Assembly (NCBI GenBank): GCA_964471535.1
Contig: CAYYHA010000169.1
Coordinates: 1-9,288, forward strand
Length of the DNA: 9,288 nucleotides
From: CAYYHA01 sp964471535
Lineage (GTDB): Bacteria > Myxococcota > Myxococcia > SLRQ01
Direction of reading: 5' to 3'
This document shows positions 1 through 7,671 of this stretch, in pieces; the first letter of the stretch is position 1; each line of letters starts with the position of its first letter. The position numbers were made by a program, and so were the translations under genes. The notes under the pieces were generated by a model, which was not told the DNA's origin, did no database searches, and was given only the letters and a program-made list of their open reading frames with translations.

Positions 1-668
<668 letters not shown>

Positions 669-927
669 CCGTGGCTTCCTCCCCTTCGTGCTCCCGCGTT
701 TCAGCCTAGCGAATGGGCGTCCATTCGTCGCCTCCCGGCTGGGTGCGCCCCAATGCCTGCTTTGCGCCGCTCCCCCATGCGGGTACGCGGGGGTGGGGAC
801 CCGGGGCCGGTCCCAGCGGGGGGAGGAGGCCCCAGCCCCTCGACCCAAGCCAGGCCAAGTCGCTGATTTGTCCTGGGTTTTCCAAGGCCTTGCACCGGGA
901 TCGCTTCCTGCATGCCAAGGACCTGCC
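669..927. other. Divergent intergenic region between two lipoprotein genes
   Basis: This 259-bp gap separates the starts at 668 (minus) and 928 (plus), so it should hold promoters for both. A perfect inverted repeat at 710-727 is the clearest signal. On the minus strand TAGGCT (708-703) could be a weak -10. No convincing -35/-10 pair is visible for the plus-strand operon. A GC-rich inverted repeat lies at 796-814. The open frames crossing this gap have no family signature and are treated as GC-driven. Confidence 0.5.
710..727. promoter_or_regulatory. Perfect inverted repeat CGAATGG-GCGT-CCATTCG
   Basis: Seven-base arms match perfectly around a 4-base centre. The repeat lies 42-59 bp upstream of the minus-strand start at 668. 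Immediately next to it on the minus strand is TAGGCT (708-703), a possible -10, so the palindrome would sit just upstream of it, as an operator often does. It could also be a short hairpin of no function. No regulator family is recognised from the sequence. Confidence 0.3.
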
Positions 928-1764
928 ATGCGCAAGAGACCCGGAATGCCGCTCACGTCTTGGTACGTCGCCCCCAGGGGGGCCCGCTGGCTGGGGCTCG
1001 CTGGGCTCGCCTGCGCCGGCCTGGTCGCTGGGTGCAGCCCCACCGCCGACCTCGAGCACCTGCCCCTCGACGAGATCGACGCCCGCATCGAGGCGCCCAC
1101 CGGAGCCCTCGAAGAGACCGATCCCATGCGCCTCGCCTACAGCGTGTTGGAGACGGCGTACGTCGTCGAGTCGCTGGAGACGGCCGCCGAGGTGATTCCC
1201 GGCCTCGACCGCTTCCGGCTCTTCGACCGAATGGATGCCGAACGCTGCCACGTCCCCTACAAGGAGGGCGCCCTCGTCGATTACACCTGCCTCGGCTTCC
1301 CCAGCGGGACGCTGCGGCTGATTCCCGTGCACGCAGCGGCCAACGAGAACGGCGACTACGACCTGCACTTGAGCAGCGTCTCGCTGGACGGGAAGGCGAC
1401 CCTGTTCTCGGACGTCCGGATGCGGGTCGAGGGCATCGCCAACCCCCTCGTCGACGAGATGGTCCGCCTCTCGGTGCGCTCCATCTCGGAGGGCCTGCCG
1501 CGGCGCTACGACAGTCTCGATTCCACCGGCATCCGCCTCGACAACACTGCCGATGCGGAGCGCATGGACTGCGTGACCGAGGTCTACGGGGAGACCTTCG
1601 CGTTCCAGCTGGGTGCGGTGCGCTTCGGAGAGCGCGTCGAGTTCGAGCTCTCGGACGCCCGCAACCTTTGGGAGTGCCACCTCGATCTCGAGGGGGCCCG
1701 GGTCACCGGGGGGCAGTGCCAGACGCCCCAGGGTGAGGGCGACTGGGCCGTGTTGAGGTTCTAG
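928..1764 (+). CDS. Unrecognised lipoprotein (hypothetical)
   Basis: Seen: 278 residues from ATG 928, with AAGGA at 917-921 six bases upstream. A downstream ATG at 946 is possible but lacks such spacing. The N-terminus is a long signal peptide ending in a textbook lipobox, LVAGC, followed by SPTADLEHLP, so the mature protein is lipid-anchored. The remainder is soluble and mixed in composition. Five further cysteines (in RCHVPY, DYTCLG, MDCVTE, WECHLD and GQCQTP) probably form disulfides in the periplasm or outside the cell. I do not recognise a family. Context: its stop is 31 bp before the start of the VWA lipoprotein gene on the same strand, so the two are probably co-transcribed and may act together. 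The frame stays open upstream to about 250, but the lipobox and ribosome site fix the start here. Confidence 0.8.
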   Translation: MRKRPGMPLTSWYVAPRGARWLGLAGLACAGLVAGCSPTADLEHLPLDEIDARIEAPTGALEETDPMRLAYSVLETAYVVESLETAAEVIPGLDRFRLFDRMDAERCHVPYKEGALVDYTCLGFPSGTLRLIPVHAAANENGDYDLHLSSVSLDGKATLFSDVRMRVEGIANPLVDEMVRLSVRSISEGLPRRYDSLDSTGIRLDNTADAERMDCVTEVYGETFAFQLGAVRFGERVEFELSDARNLWECHLDLEGARVTGGQCQTPQGEGDWAVLRF

Positions 1765-1795
1765 TGCTCCATACGTCTTCCACGAGGTCGCAACG

Positions 1796-3523
1796 ATGAG
1801 GGTTCGCTCGCTCGCTTGGCTGCTCGCGTTCCTCGCGGTGGTCGGCTGCACCGACGCCCGCCTGTGGCGCCCCGGGCGTCTCGAGCGGGTGGATGGGGAG
1901 CCGCCGGAAGAGCCCCCACCCCCCGAGGAGCCCATCCGCTACACCGTCGGCGACGTCTTCTGTACGCCGCCCTCCAAGGAGGTGACCATCCCCTTCAAGC
2001 TCCTCGTGATCCTCGACTACTCGGGCTCGATGGATCAGAGCGACCCGCAGATGCTTCGCATCCAAGCGGTCGAGGACCTCATCAACTCCTTTGCCGACGA
2101 GCCCTTCGTCTACTTCGGCTTCCTTCGCTTCGGCACCAATCCGGTTCCGCTGCCGGGTCTGGACAAGGACTTCACGAACAACCCGCAGATCATCCAAGCG
2201 GCGCTCACCGAGCTGCGGCGGCGCAACACGGTGCCGGAGGGAGCCACCAACTACCAGGCAGCACTCGAGTGGGCCTACGAGGCGATTCAGCAGGATCGGG
2301 ACCGACCCGACCACATCGCCGGGACGAAGTACGGCATCCTCTTCGTCACCGACGGGCGGCCCAACGAGCCGGAGCAAGGCGACCCCGATCAGGCGCTTGC
2401 AGCCAACCGGCCGAAGATTCGCGATCGCATCACCGGCTGCGACGGATACAAGGCCGACCAGCCGCTCAACACGCTCACCGAGTTCATCAACACCTATTTC
2501 ATCAACACCTCCGGGCCGGATCCCCTCGCCAGCGATCTCTTGCGTGACATGGCCGAGGGCACGGGGACCGCCCCCTGCGACCCCGACAATTGGGGTCGTG
2601 GAAAGTTCACCGAGGTGAACGATCCTGGCGACCTCGTCTTCGAAGTGGACCTGCCCCGCATGCGGAAGGTCTACGTGAACGACGGAAAGATGGTCTTCAT
2701 GAACTACAACGTCCGCAGCGCGTGGAGAAACGGCGAGGTGCAGATCGTCCGGGACAGCGATGGCGACGGACTTCCAGACTTCATGGAGTCCGACGTGGTG
2801 GACCCGGACGATCCCTGGGATTCCAGCGCCTGGGACTACGACACCGACGGCGATGGCATCAGCGATCTCGTCGCCTGGGCCCTCGGCATGATGACCAACC
2901 AACAGAACGTGACCCGACCCTACCCGCGGCCGCCCACGCTCCCTGCCACCGACGAGGCGGGCCTCTTCGAGGACCCCGGGCTGCAAGCGCCCAGTGAGTA
3001 CGACAAGGATGGCGACGGACTCACCAACGACGAGGAGAGCTTCCTCGGCACCGATCCCGCCTACGCGGACACCGACGAGGATGGCATCTCCGACTTCGTC
3101 GAGCTTCGCTTCTTCATGAACCCCCTCGACCCCCGCGACGCCGCCACCGACCTCGACGGCGATGGCTTCGACTCGAAGACCGAGGTCGAGACGGGCATGG
3201 ACCCCTTCCACGCCGAGAGCGACACCTTCCGAGAGACCTACGCCTACCGCATCAGCCGAGGGGACGAGTTCACGGTCGAGGAGGAGGGTGCGATCCGAAG
3301 CTGCTACGGGTTCACGATCGAGAACGTGCTCTTCCTGCCGCGCCGTCACATGGACGGGAGCGAGCGGCCGAACAACCTCTTCGAGCTGCAGTTCATCGAC
3401 AACACGCGCCTGCCCGTGGGACCCCCCGAGTACGACCACCGGCGGGAGACGGTGCTGGTCGATGCCGAGCGCGATGCGGCCGGGGGCTGGTACCTGAAGC
3501 GCACGCTGCCCGAGCACTGGTAG
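1796..3523 (+). CDS. VWA-domain lipoprotein with thrombospondin type-3-like calcium repeats
   Basis: Seen: 575 residues. GAGG (1784-1787) lies 8 nt before ATG 1796. The signal peptide ends in lipobox VVGC (Cys18) and is followed by a Pro/Glu-rich tether at about 34-46. A von Willebrand A domain (about 67-300) carries a complete MIDAS: D74-x-S76-x-S78 (DYSGSM), T151 (GATNY) and D186 (TDGRP). Residues 320-475 hold acidic Asp-rich loops (DSDGDG at 320, DTDGDG at 349, DKDGDG at 403, DTDEDG at 425, DLDGDG at 452), typical of thrombospondin type-3 calcium repeats. A C-terminal segment of about 100 residues is unrecognised. Known: VWA MIDAS domains bind protein partners through a divalent cation. 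Inferred: a calcium-stiffened, surface-anchored adhesion or scaffold protein, the second gene of an operon with 928-1764. No transmembrane or sorting segment is seen at the C-terminus. Confidence 0.9.
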   Translation: MRVRSLAWLLAFLAVVGCTDARLWRPGRLERVDGEPPEEPPPPEEPIRYTVGDVFCTPPSKEVTIPFKLLVILDYSGSMDQSDPQMLRIQAVEDLINSFADEPFVYFGFLRFGTNPVPLPGLDKDFTNNPQIIQAALTELRRRNTVPEGATNYQAALEWAYEAIQQDRDRPDHIAGTKYGILFVTDGRPNEPEQGDPDQALAANRPKIRDRITGCDGYKADQPLNTLTEFINTYFINTSGPDPLASDLLRDMAEGTGTAPCDPDNWGRGKFTEVNDPGDLVFEVDLPRMRKVYVNDGKMVFMNYNVRSAWRNGEVQIVRDSDGDGLPDFMESDVVDPDDPWDSSAWDYDTDGDGISDLVAWALGMMTNQQNVTRPYPRPPTLPATDEAGLFEDPGLQAPSEYDKDGDGLTNDEESFLGTDPAYADTDEDGISDFVELRFFMNPLDPRDAATDLDGDGFDSKTEVETGMDPFHAESDTFRETYAYRISRGDEFTVEEEGAIRSCYGFTIENVLFLPRRHMDGSERPNNLFELQFIDNTRLPVGPPEYDHRRETVLVDAERDAAGGWYLKRTLPEHW

Positions 3524-3546
3524 GCCGCGCCCGAGGCCGCGGCACT

Positions 3547-3573
3547 CGGCTGGCGCCGGTGGGTGCCCAGCCG
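3547..3573. terminator. Strong hairpin between convergent genes, possible bidirectional terminator
   Basis: The arms GGCT-GGCGCC (3548-3557) and GGTGCC-(C)-AGCC (3562-3572) pair around a GGTG loop, with one bulged C and one G-U wobble. C3547 and G3573 extend the stem. It lies in the 90-bp gap between the stop of the VWA gene (3523) and the stop of the DUF4388 gene (3614), where a shared terminator is expected. No T-run follows on either strand, so intrinsic termination is uncertain. Confidence 0.4.
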
Positions 3574-3613
3574 CCCCGCCGTTGCACATCGCCGGGCCGG
3601 GCAAGGGAGTGGC

Positions 3614-4618
3614 CTAGGTTTCTGTGGCCGTATCGCCGTGGGAGGCCTGGAAGTCGAGAACGCGCCGCTTGGACAGATCCCGCAGGGCCCGCAGCGTCTC
3701 GAGCTCGCGGATGGGGGAGGCCAGCACGATCGAGGCCACGTCCCGCTGCCCGTCCACGAGGGGCAGCACCGCCTCCTCCCGGGACGCCACGGCCACCGGC
3801 TCGCCGGTGAGCACGGGGATGCGCTCGGGCCCGAGGTGCTCATAGAGGTGGGCGCGCTGCCGCGACTCGATGCGAGCGAGCGCATCGCGCACCCGGCGAT
3901 CCCCCGGATCGCTCTCGAGGAGCGCGCCGACGACGTGCGCCGCCTCGTCGTACTGCTCCTCCCGGCTCAAGATCTCCGCCTGAGCGAGGATCTGTTCGAC
4001 GGGGTCCCCATCACGCTCTACGCCCTCGACCCGGGCGAGTCCCAGGCTGACCAGCTCCTGGGTGCGGCGGAGCAGCGCCGGCCGCGAGAGGCCGAGGGCG
4101 AGGCGGATCTCTCCGAGGGTGAGGCCCTGGGCGGCGGCACGCAGCACCGTGCGCGCGGCCGGCAGGAGGTGGGTGTTGCGGTCCTGGCCGGTGGCGATGA
4201 GCCGCGCCCGCTCGTCGGGGTAGCGCTGGTCGAGCGCGGGCCACTCGTCGAGGTGGCGCATGCCCTCGTAGACCAGCTCGCGAAGGCTCACCGAGACGCA
4301 CACGCCGCCGTTCGGCGTTGCTGCATCGTCGAAGAGGAAGGTGCCATCGGCCTCCAGGAAGAGATCCAGCAGCCGCTCGACCGCCTCCACCTCGTCGGCG
4401 AGCTTCAGCCAGGGACGGTGGGCGCTCTCGGGTGCGAGCATCTCCAGCGCGCCGTGCGCTTCCGGGCGCTCCGAGACGCGGACCACCTCACGATCACTGA
4501 AATACATCCAAACGGTGGCCCCGTTGCGCTCGACCTCGAGCTGGCCGGCCGCGCGGGTGGTGTCCGCCCACTGCAACAGATCCGGCAGCGGCATCGTGTG
4601 TAGGTCTCCCCGGATCAT
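3614..4618 (-). CDS. DUF4388 (PatA-like N-terminal domain) protein
   Basis: Seen: 334 residues from ATG 4618. An in-frame TAG a few codons upstream limits the start, and the domain begins almost at once with GDLHTMPLPDLLQWADTTRAAGQL. Residues 3-110 fit DUF4388: G-D-L, PLPDLLQW, then G-x-L-x-V and a FSDREVV strand. Residues 154-200 look like a small winged-helix segment (GLTLGEIRLALGLSRPALLRR). Residues 208-255 are a TPR-like helix pair. Residues 257-325 resemble the C-terminal module often found with DUF4388 (PLVDGQRDVASIV, then LRALRDLSKRRVL). Known: DUF4388 proteins are common in Myxococcota and often linked to response regulators and MglA/MglB-type systems; their molecular role is mostly undefined. 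There is no signal peptide, so it is cytoplasmic. No Shine-Dalgarno is seen. It is divergent from the GTPase gene, with which it probably functions. Confidence 0.85.
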   Translation of the reverse strand: MIRGDLHTMPLPDLLQWADTTRAAGQLEVERNGATVWMYFSDREVVRVSERPEAHGALEMLAPESAHRPWLKLADEVEAVERLLDLFLEADGTFLFDDAATPNGGVCVSVSLRELVYEGMRHLDEWPALDQRYPDERARLIATGQDRNTHLLPAARTVLRAAAQGLTLGEIRLALGLSRPALLRRTQELVSLGLARVEGVERDGDPVEQILAQAEILSREEQYDEAAHVVGALLESDPGDRRVRDALARIESRQRAHLYEHLGPERIPVLTGEPVAVASREEAVLPLVDGQRDVASIVLASPIRELETLRALRDLSKRRVLDFQASHGDTATET

Positions 4619-4653
4619 CGTCGATGGCCCCGCTTTCGTCTACGATGCGGATC
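4619..4653. promoter_or_regulatory. 35-bp divergent spacer with possible -10 (TACGAT) for the GTPase gene
   Basis: Only 35 bp separate the chosen starts of the DUF4388 gene (4618) and the GTPase gene (4654). TACGAT at 4641-4646 fits a -10 hexamer, and an RNA starting about 7 bp later would begin almost at GTG 4654, giving a leaderless message. No -35 is recognisable. No Shine-Dalgarno precedes either start. The two promoters must therefore overlap each other or each other's coding sequence. Confidence 0.25.
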
Positions 4654-5703
4654 GTGTCCCGCATCAACCCCCTGGCGAAAGAGCTCTCTGCCAAGATCGT
4701 GTACTACGGTCCGGGCCTCTCGGGTAAGACGACCTCCCTCGAATTCATCCATCGGGCGATCCGACCCGACCGCCGGGGCGAGATGGTGTCGCTGGCCACC
4801 GAGGGGGATCGCACCATCTTCTTCGACTTCCTTCCCCTGCAGATCGACCGCGTGCGGGGCATGGACGTTCGGCTGCAGCTCTACACCGTGCCGGGGCAGG
4901 TGTACTACGCCGCGACCCGGAAGCTGGTGCTGAACGGTGCCGACGGCGTGGTCTTCGTCGCCGACTCACAGGCCGATGCGCTCGAGCGAAACGAGTCTTC
5001 GCTCGAGGACCTGCGAGCGAATCTCCGCGAGCTCGGCATCGATCTGGATCGCTTTCCCCTGGTCCTGCAGTACAACAAGCGGGACCTGCCGGGAGCACTG
5101 CCCGTCGACACCCTCGAGTCGCACCTGAATGCGCGTGGGGTGCCAGCCTTCGAGACGGTCGCCACGCGTGGCACCGGCATCTTCGACGCGCTGAAGGCCA
5201 TCGTGCGCCTGACCATCCGCAGTCTGAAGGCGCAGGCGGTGGCGGCGAAGGCCGGCCGCGCCGATGCCCTCACCGGGCGCGAGGAGCGCGAGCTGCAGGC
5301 GCGGCCGGCGCAGGTACCGGCCGCGGCCGACGAGGTGCCCGAGGCGCGCGCCGCCGAGGATCTGGCCCGCGCCGATGTGCGCTCGGGTCCGAGCTTCGCC
5401 GCCCTCTGGGCGCCCCACGACGCCGCGGTGGTGCGCGAGGTGGAGGCGCAGCTCGGCGAGCGCTGCTACGGTGCGGCGGTGCGCAAGGCGGCAGAGGCCG
5501 TGGCGGAGATCCTCGATCGCCTTCCCGGCTCCGGGGAGGCGGACGGACCCATGTCCAAGGCGGTACTCCTAGGTCTCGACGGGCGCGAGTTCTTGCGCCT
5601 CTCGCGTCTCGCGAGCCTCCCCGACGAAGCGATCACGGAGAAGGATGCGCTCTTTGCGCTCTATCTGCTGGTGGCCTCGCGGGTGAAGGCCGACGCGATC
5701 TGA
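4654..5703 (+). CDS. MglA-like small Ras-type GTPase with C-terminal extension
   Basis: Seen: 349 residues from GTG 4654. In-frame ATGs at 4624 and 4645 would add 10 or 3 residues. I chose GTG because SRIN then aligns with the MSFIN start of Myxococcus MglA as I recall it, and every key position falls on MglA numbering. These are P-loop GPGLSGKT (19-26), R53 in TEGDRT, T78 in TVPGQ (where most Ras proteins have Asp), Q82, and NKRD (141-144). The GTPase fold ends near residue 194. MglA is about 195 residues, so the remaining 155 residues are extra: an Ala/Glu/Arg-rich linker, then a predicted helical domain (about 245-349). Known: MglA GTP switching sets the leading pole and drives motility; R53 and Q82 are its catalytic residues. 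Inferred: an MglA paralogue in polarity or signalling, paired with the DUF4388 gene. Its 3' end overlaps the GMC gene. Confidence 0.9.
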   Translation: MSRINPLAKELSAKIVYYGPGLSGKTTSLEFIHRAIRPDRRGEMVSLATEGDRTIFFDFLPLQIDRVRGMDVRLQLYTVPGQVYYAATRKLVLNGADGVVFVADSQADALERNESSLEDLRANLRELGIDLDRFPLVLQYNKRDLPGALPVDTLESHLNARGVPAFETVATRGTGIFDALKAIVRLTIRSLKAQAVAAKAGRADALTGREERELQARPAQVPAAADEVPEARAAEDLARADVRSGPSFAALWAPHDAAVVREVEAQLGERCYGAAVRKAAEAVAEILDRLPGSGEADGPMSKAVLLGLDGREFLRLSRLASLPDEAITEKDALFALYLLVASRVKADAI

Positions 5704-7213
5704 GGGGCCGCGCCACGGCGCTCTCGTTGGCGAGGCGCTCGGCGGCGCACCAGACGACGCCCATGATCGAGTGCTGCGGATTCACCCCGATGTTCGTGGG
5801 GAAGACGCTGGCATCCATCACGTAGAGGCCCCCGACGGAGTGGCTCTCTAGGGTGGGCCCCACGACGCTCCGGCTCGGGTCGGCGCCGGCCACCGCCGTT
5901 CCGAAGAGGTGGGTGGCCATCAGGTGAAAGTCCCGGTGGGTGACGGGGCCCTCCTCCAGGTACCGGATCTCCTCGGCGCGGCGCAGGATGGGCGGGCGGG
6001 AGCTCATCCACGGATAGACCTCGGAGGCGCCGGCGGCGAAGAAGAGGCGGGCGGCCAGCACGATGCCGTCGCGGAGGCGTTCGAGGTCGCGCTGCGTCGG
6101 TGCATAGTGGATCTTCGGCCCCCCGCCGAGGCGGCGGCGGATGCGGCCCTTCGCCTCCATGCGGCACATCACCGCCCACTGGGCGTAGTGGTCGAGTTCG
6201 GCGAGGCGACGCTGCCAGGCCGCCCCCGTGCCCGGCAGGCGCGCGGCGAGCATCTCCGGGGGCAGGGAGAGCGACTCGATCTTGTAGCCCCGCTCGAAGC
6301 AGGGCACCTGATAGGCCTGGGTCGCGCCGAAGCCCATGCCCACCGGCTCGGGGAATCGGGCGACCACCGCCGTCCCGGGGTGGGCCTGGAAGCGCTCGCC
6401 CACGAGGCGCTTCAGGCCGCTGTGCTGGAGGATGAGCGGGGTGTGGACCACGCCTGCGCTGACGACGACGCCCCGCCGGGCGCGGATGCGCAGCGGCGCC
6501 ACGGGCCGGCGCGTCGCCGGCTCGAGGCGATGGCCCGTGACCCCCACGGCCCGGCCCCCGCGGATCTCTACCCGTTCGACCCGCGCGAGGGCGTGGAGGC
6601 GCGCGCCGTCCCGCAGGGCCCGGGGGACGTAGCTTCTGTCCATGCTCTGCTTGGCTCCGGTGGGGCAGCCCTGCAGGCAGCGGGCGCTGCCCTGGCAGCC
6701 GGCGGCATTGCGACGGGTGGGGTGGCCTTCGAGGCCGAGGGCCGCCGCACCCCGCGCGAGCACCGAGGCGTTGCCGCCCAGGACCGCCTCCCCCGTCGGC
6801 GCCACGTGGGTCTCCGCCTCGATGCGTTCGAAGGCCTCGGTCAGCCTCTCCTCGGTGAGCACCTCCCCCAGGCCCCACGCCTCGGCCCAGTGCCGGCGGA
6901 TCGCCTCGGGCAGGCGCCAGATGATGCCCGAGTTGATCGCGGTGCTGCCCCCGACCACCCGGCCCTGCAGCACCGGGAAGGGGGCCGGCCCCAGGGCGAG
7001 GGTCGAGCCCATGTCGCGGAAGAGGTCGCGCATCGTCGGCAGCATCTCGCGGGGGCGCGCGTCCATGGAGAGGTGCGGCCCCTCCTCGAGGAGGAGCACC
7101 GAGTGGCCGGCCCCGGCCAGCACGCGTGCGGCGGTCGCCCCGCCCGCGCCGGTGCCGACGACGACGAAGTCGGCCTCGTCCTCGAGGGGGCGGGCGGCGC
7201 GGCTCCGGCTCAT
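5633..7213 (-). CDS. GMC-family FAD oxidoreductase (long-chain alcohol oxidase-like)
   Basis: Seen: 526 residues from ATG 7213, preceded by AGGAGG. The start codon overlaps the TGA of the upstream gene (ATGA), so translation is coupled. A Rossmann FAD site, VVVGTGAGGATAA, gives G20-x-G22-x-x-G25, with E43/E44 for the ribose. The GMC signature GRVVGGSTAINSG lies at 84-96. A cysteine cluster C173-x5-C179-x3-C183 within GCPTGAKQS is typical of the long-chain alcohol oxidase branch. The C-terminal block has HLFGTAVAG (435-443), DASVFPTN (467-474) and NPQH with His481, the likely active-site base. Known: GMC enzymes oxidise alcohols with FAD. Inferred: oxidation of a hydrophobic alcohol or sterol at the membrane; the substrate is not determined. 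After the family's usual end (near residue 500) a Pro/Arg-rich tail follows. The last 71 bp run antisense over the GTPase gene. Confidence 0.9.
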   Translation of the reverse strand: MSRSRAARPLEDEADFVVVGTGAGGATAARVLAGAGHSVLLLEEGPHLSMDARPREMLPTMRDLFRDMGSTLALGPAPFPVLQGRVVGGSTAINSGIIWRLPEAIRRHWAEAWGLGEVLTEERLTEAFERIEAETHVAPTGEAVLGGNASVLARGAAALGLEGHPTRRNAAGCQGSARCLQGCPTGAKQSMDRSYVPRALRDGARLHALARVERVEIRGGRAVGVTGHRLEPATRRPVAPLRIRARRGVVVSAGVVHTPLILQHSGLKRLVGERFQAHPGTAVVARFPEPVGMGFGATQAYQVPCFERGYKIESLSLPPEMLAARLPGTGAAWQRRLAELDHYAQWAVMCRMEAKGRIRRRLGGGPKIHYAPTQRDLERLRDGIVLAARLFFAAGASEVYPWMSSRPPILRRAEEIRYLEEGPVTHRDFHLMATHLFGTAVAGADPSRSVVGPTLESHSVGGLYVMDASVFPTNIGVNPQHSIMGVVWCAAERLANESAVARPLRSRRPSPARPPADRAQRAHPSP

Positions 7214-7668
7214 CCTCGGCCCTCCTGCGCCCGCTCGAGTGTCGGCGCGAGGGCGGGCGCCCGGTCGTAGCCGGAGCGGGCCCGGATGGATGGGGTGCCG
7301 AAGAGGGCCATCGCCGCCACGATCTTCAGGAGCAAGGTCAGCTCCCGCACGAGGAAGCGCTTCGAGTGCAGCAGTCGCTCGAGTGCCAGCGCGCGGCGCT
7401 CGGGGGTGAGCGTGGGAAAGAGGCAGAGCCCCAGGCCGAGGAACGGGGGGCTCCACACCACGATCCACACGGCGAGGCGCAGCCCGAAGGCGGAGAGGCG
7501 GGTACCGTGGGACCGCATCGTCTCGTAGCTCTCGAGGTAGCGCACCTCCCCCGGCCGCGGTTGCAGCGCGCCGTTGGCCTCCCCTGACCGCTCCCCGAGG
7601 GCAGTGGCCGCCGGCGGCGCGAAGGCCGCGAGGACGATCTCAGCCCATCGGCGTTCGAAGGCCCGCAT
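7210..7668 (-). CDS. Small membrane-associated accessory protein of the GMC oxidoreductase
   Basis: Seen: 152 residues from ATG 7668 to a TGA that overlaps the GMC start by 4 bases. The N-terminus is a soluble helical part (FERRWAEIVLAAFAPP). A hydrophobic stretch lies at about 58-84 (LAVWIVVWSPPFLGLGLCLF), then ERRALALERLLHSKRFLVREL, a second hydrophobic helix at about 108-124, and a conserved-looking SGYDRAP end. Inferred: this pattern (basic helix, apolar helix, GYD near the end) resembles the helical region N-terminal to the FAD domain in long-chain alcohol oxidases, here as a separate gene. It would anchor the enzyme or pass electrons to the membrane. I recall the similarity rather than computed it. 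No Shine-Dalgarno is present; the promoter lies almost on the start codon, so the message is probably leaderless and under the palindromic operator. Confidence 0.75.
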   Translation of the reverse strand: MRAFERRWAEIVLAAFAPPAATALGERSGEANGALQPRPGEVRYLESYETMRSHGTRLSAFGLRLAVWIVVWSPPFLGLGLCLFPTLTPERRALALERLLHSKRFLVRELTLLLKIVAAMALFGTPSIRARSGYDRAPALAPTLERAQEGRG

Positions 7669-7671
7669 CGA

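Noticed and set aside
796..814. Inverted repeat GGGACC-cggggcc-GGTCCC in the divergent gap
   Set aside because: It is made almost only of G and C in a G/C-run region, so it is expected by chance and is not beside any promoter-like element.
706..1935. A 409-codon minus-strand frame opposite the lipoprotein at 928-1764
   Set aside because: It has no signal peptide or motif; the plus frame has a good ribosome site and an LVAGC lipobox.
1703..3604. A 633-codon open frame on the minus strand opposite the VWA lipoprotein gene
   Set aside because: The plus frame has a lipobox, a ribosome site, a full MIDAS and calcium repeats. The minus frame shows no motif and its V/H/G/E-rich composition is what the complement of Asp/Glu-rich GC codons gives.
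5909..7270. A 453-codon open frame on the plus strand across the GMC gene
   Set aside because: It is antisense to an enzyme with clear FAD and active-site motifs; the long frame follows from GC-rich third positions.
5633..7468. Extending the GMC protein upstream to 7468
   Set aside because: The added residues are low-complexity Pro/Arg/Ala and read through the accessory gene in another frame. The AGGAGG and ATGA junction at 7213 give a far better start.
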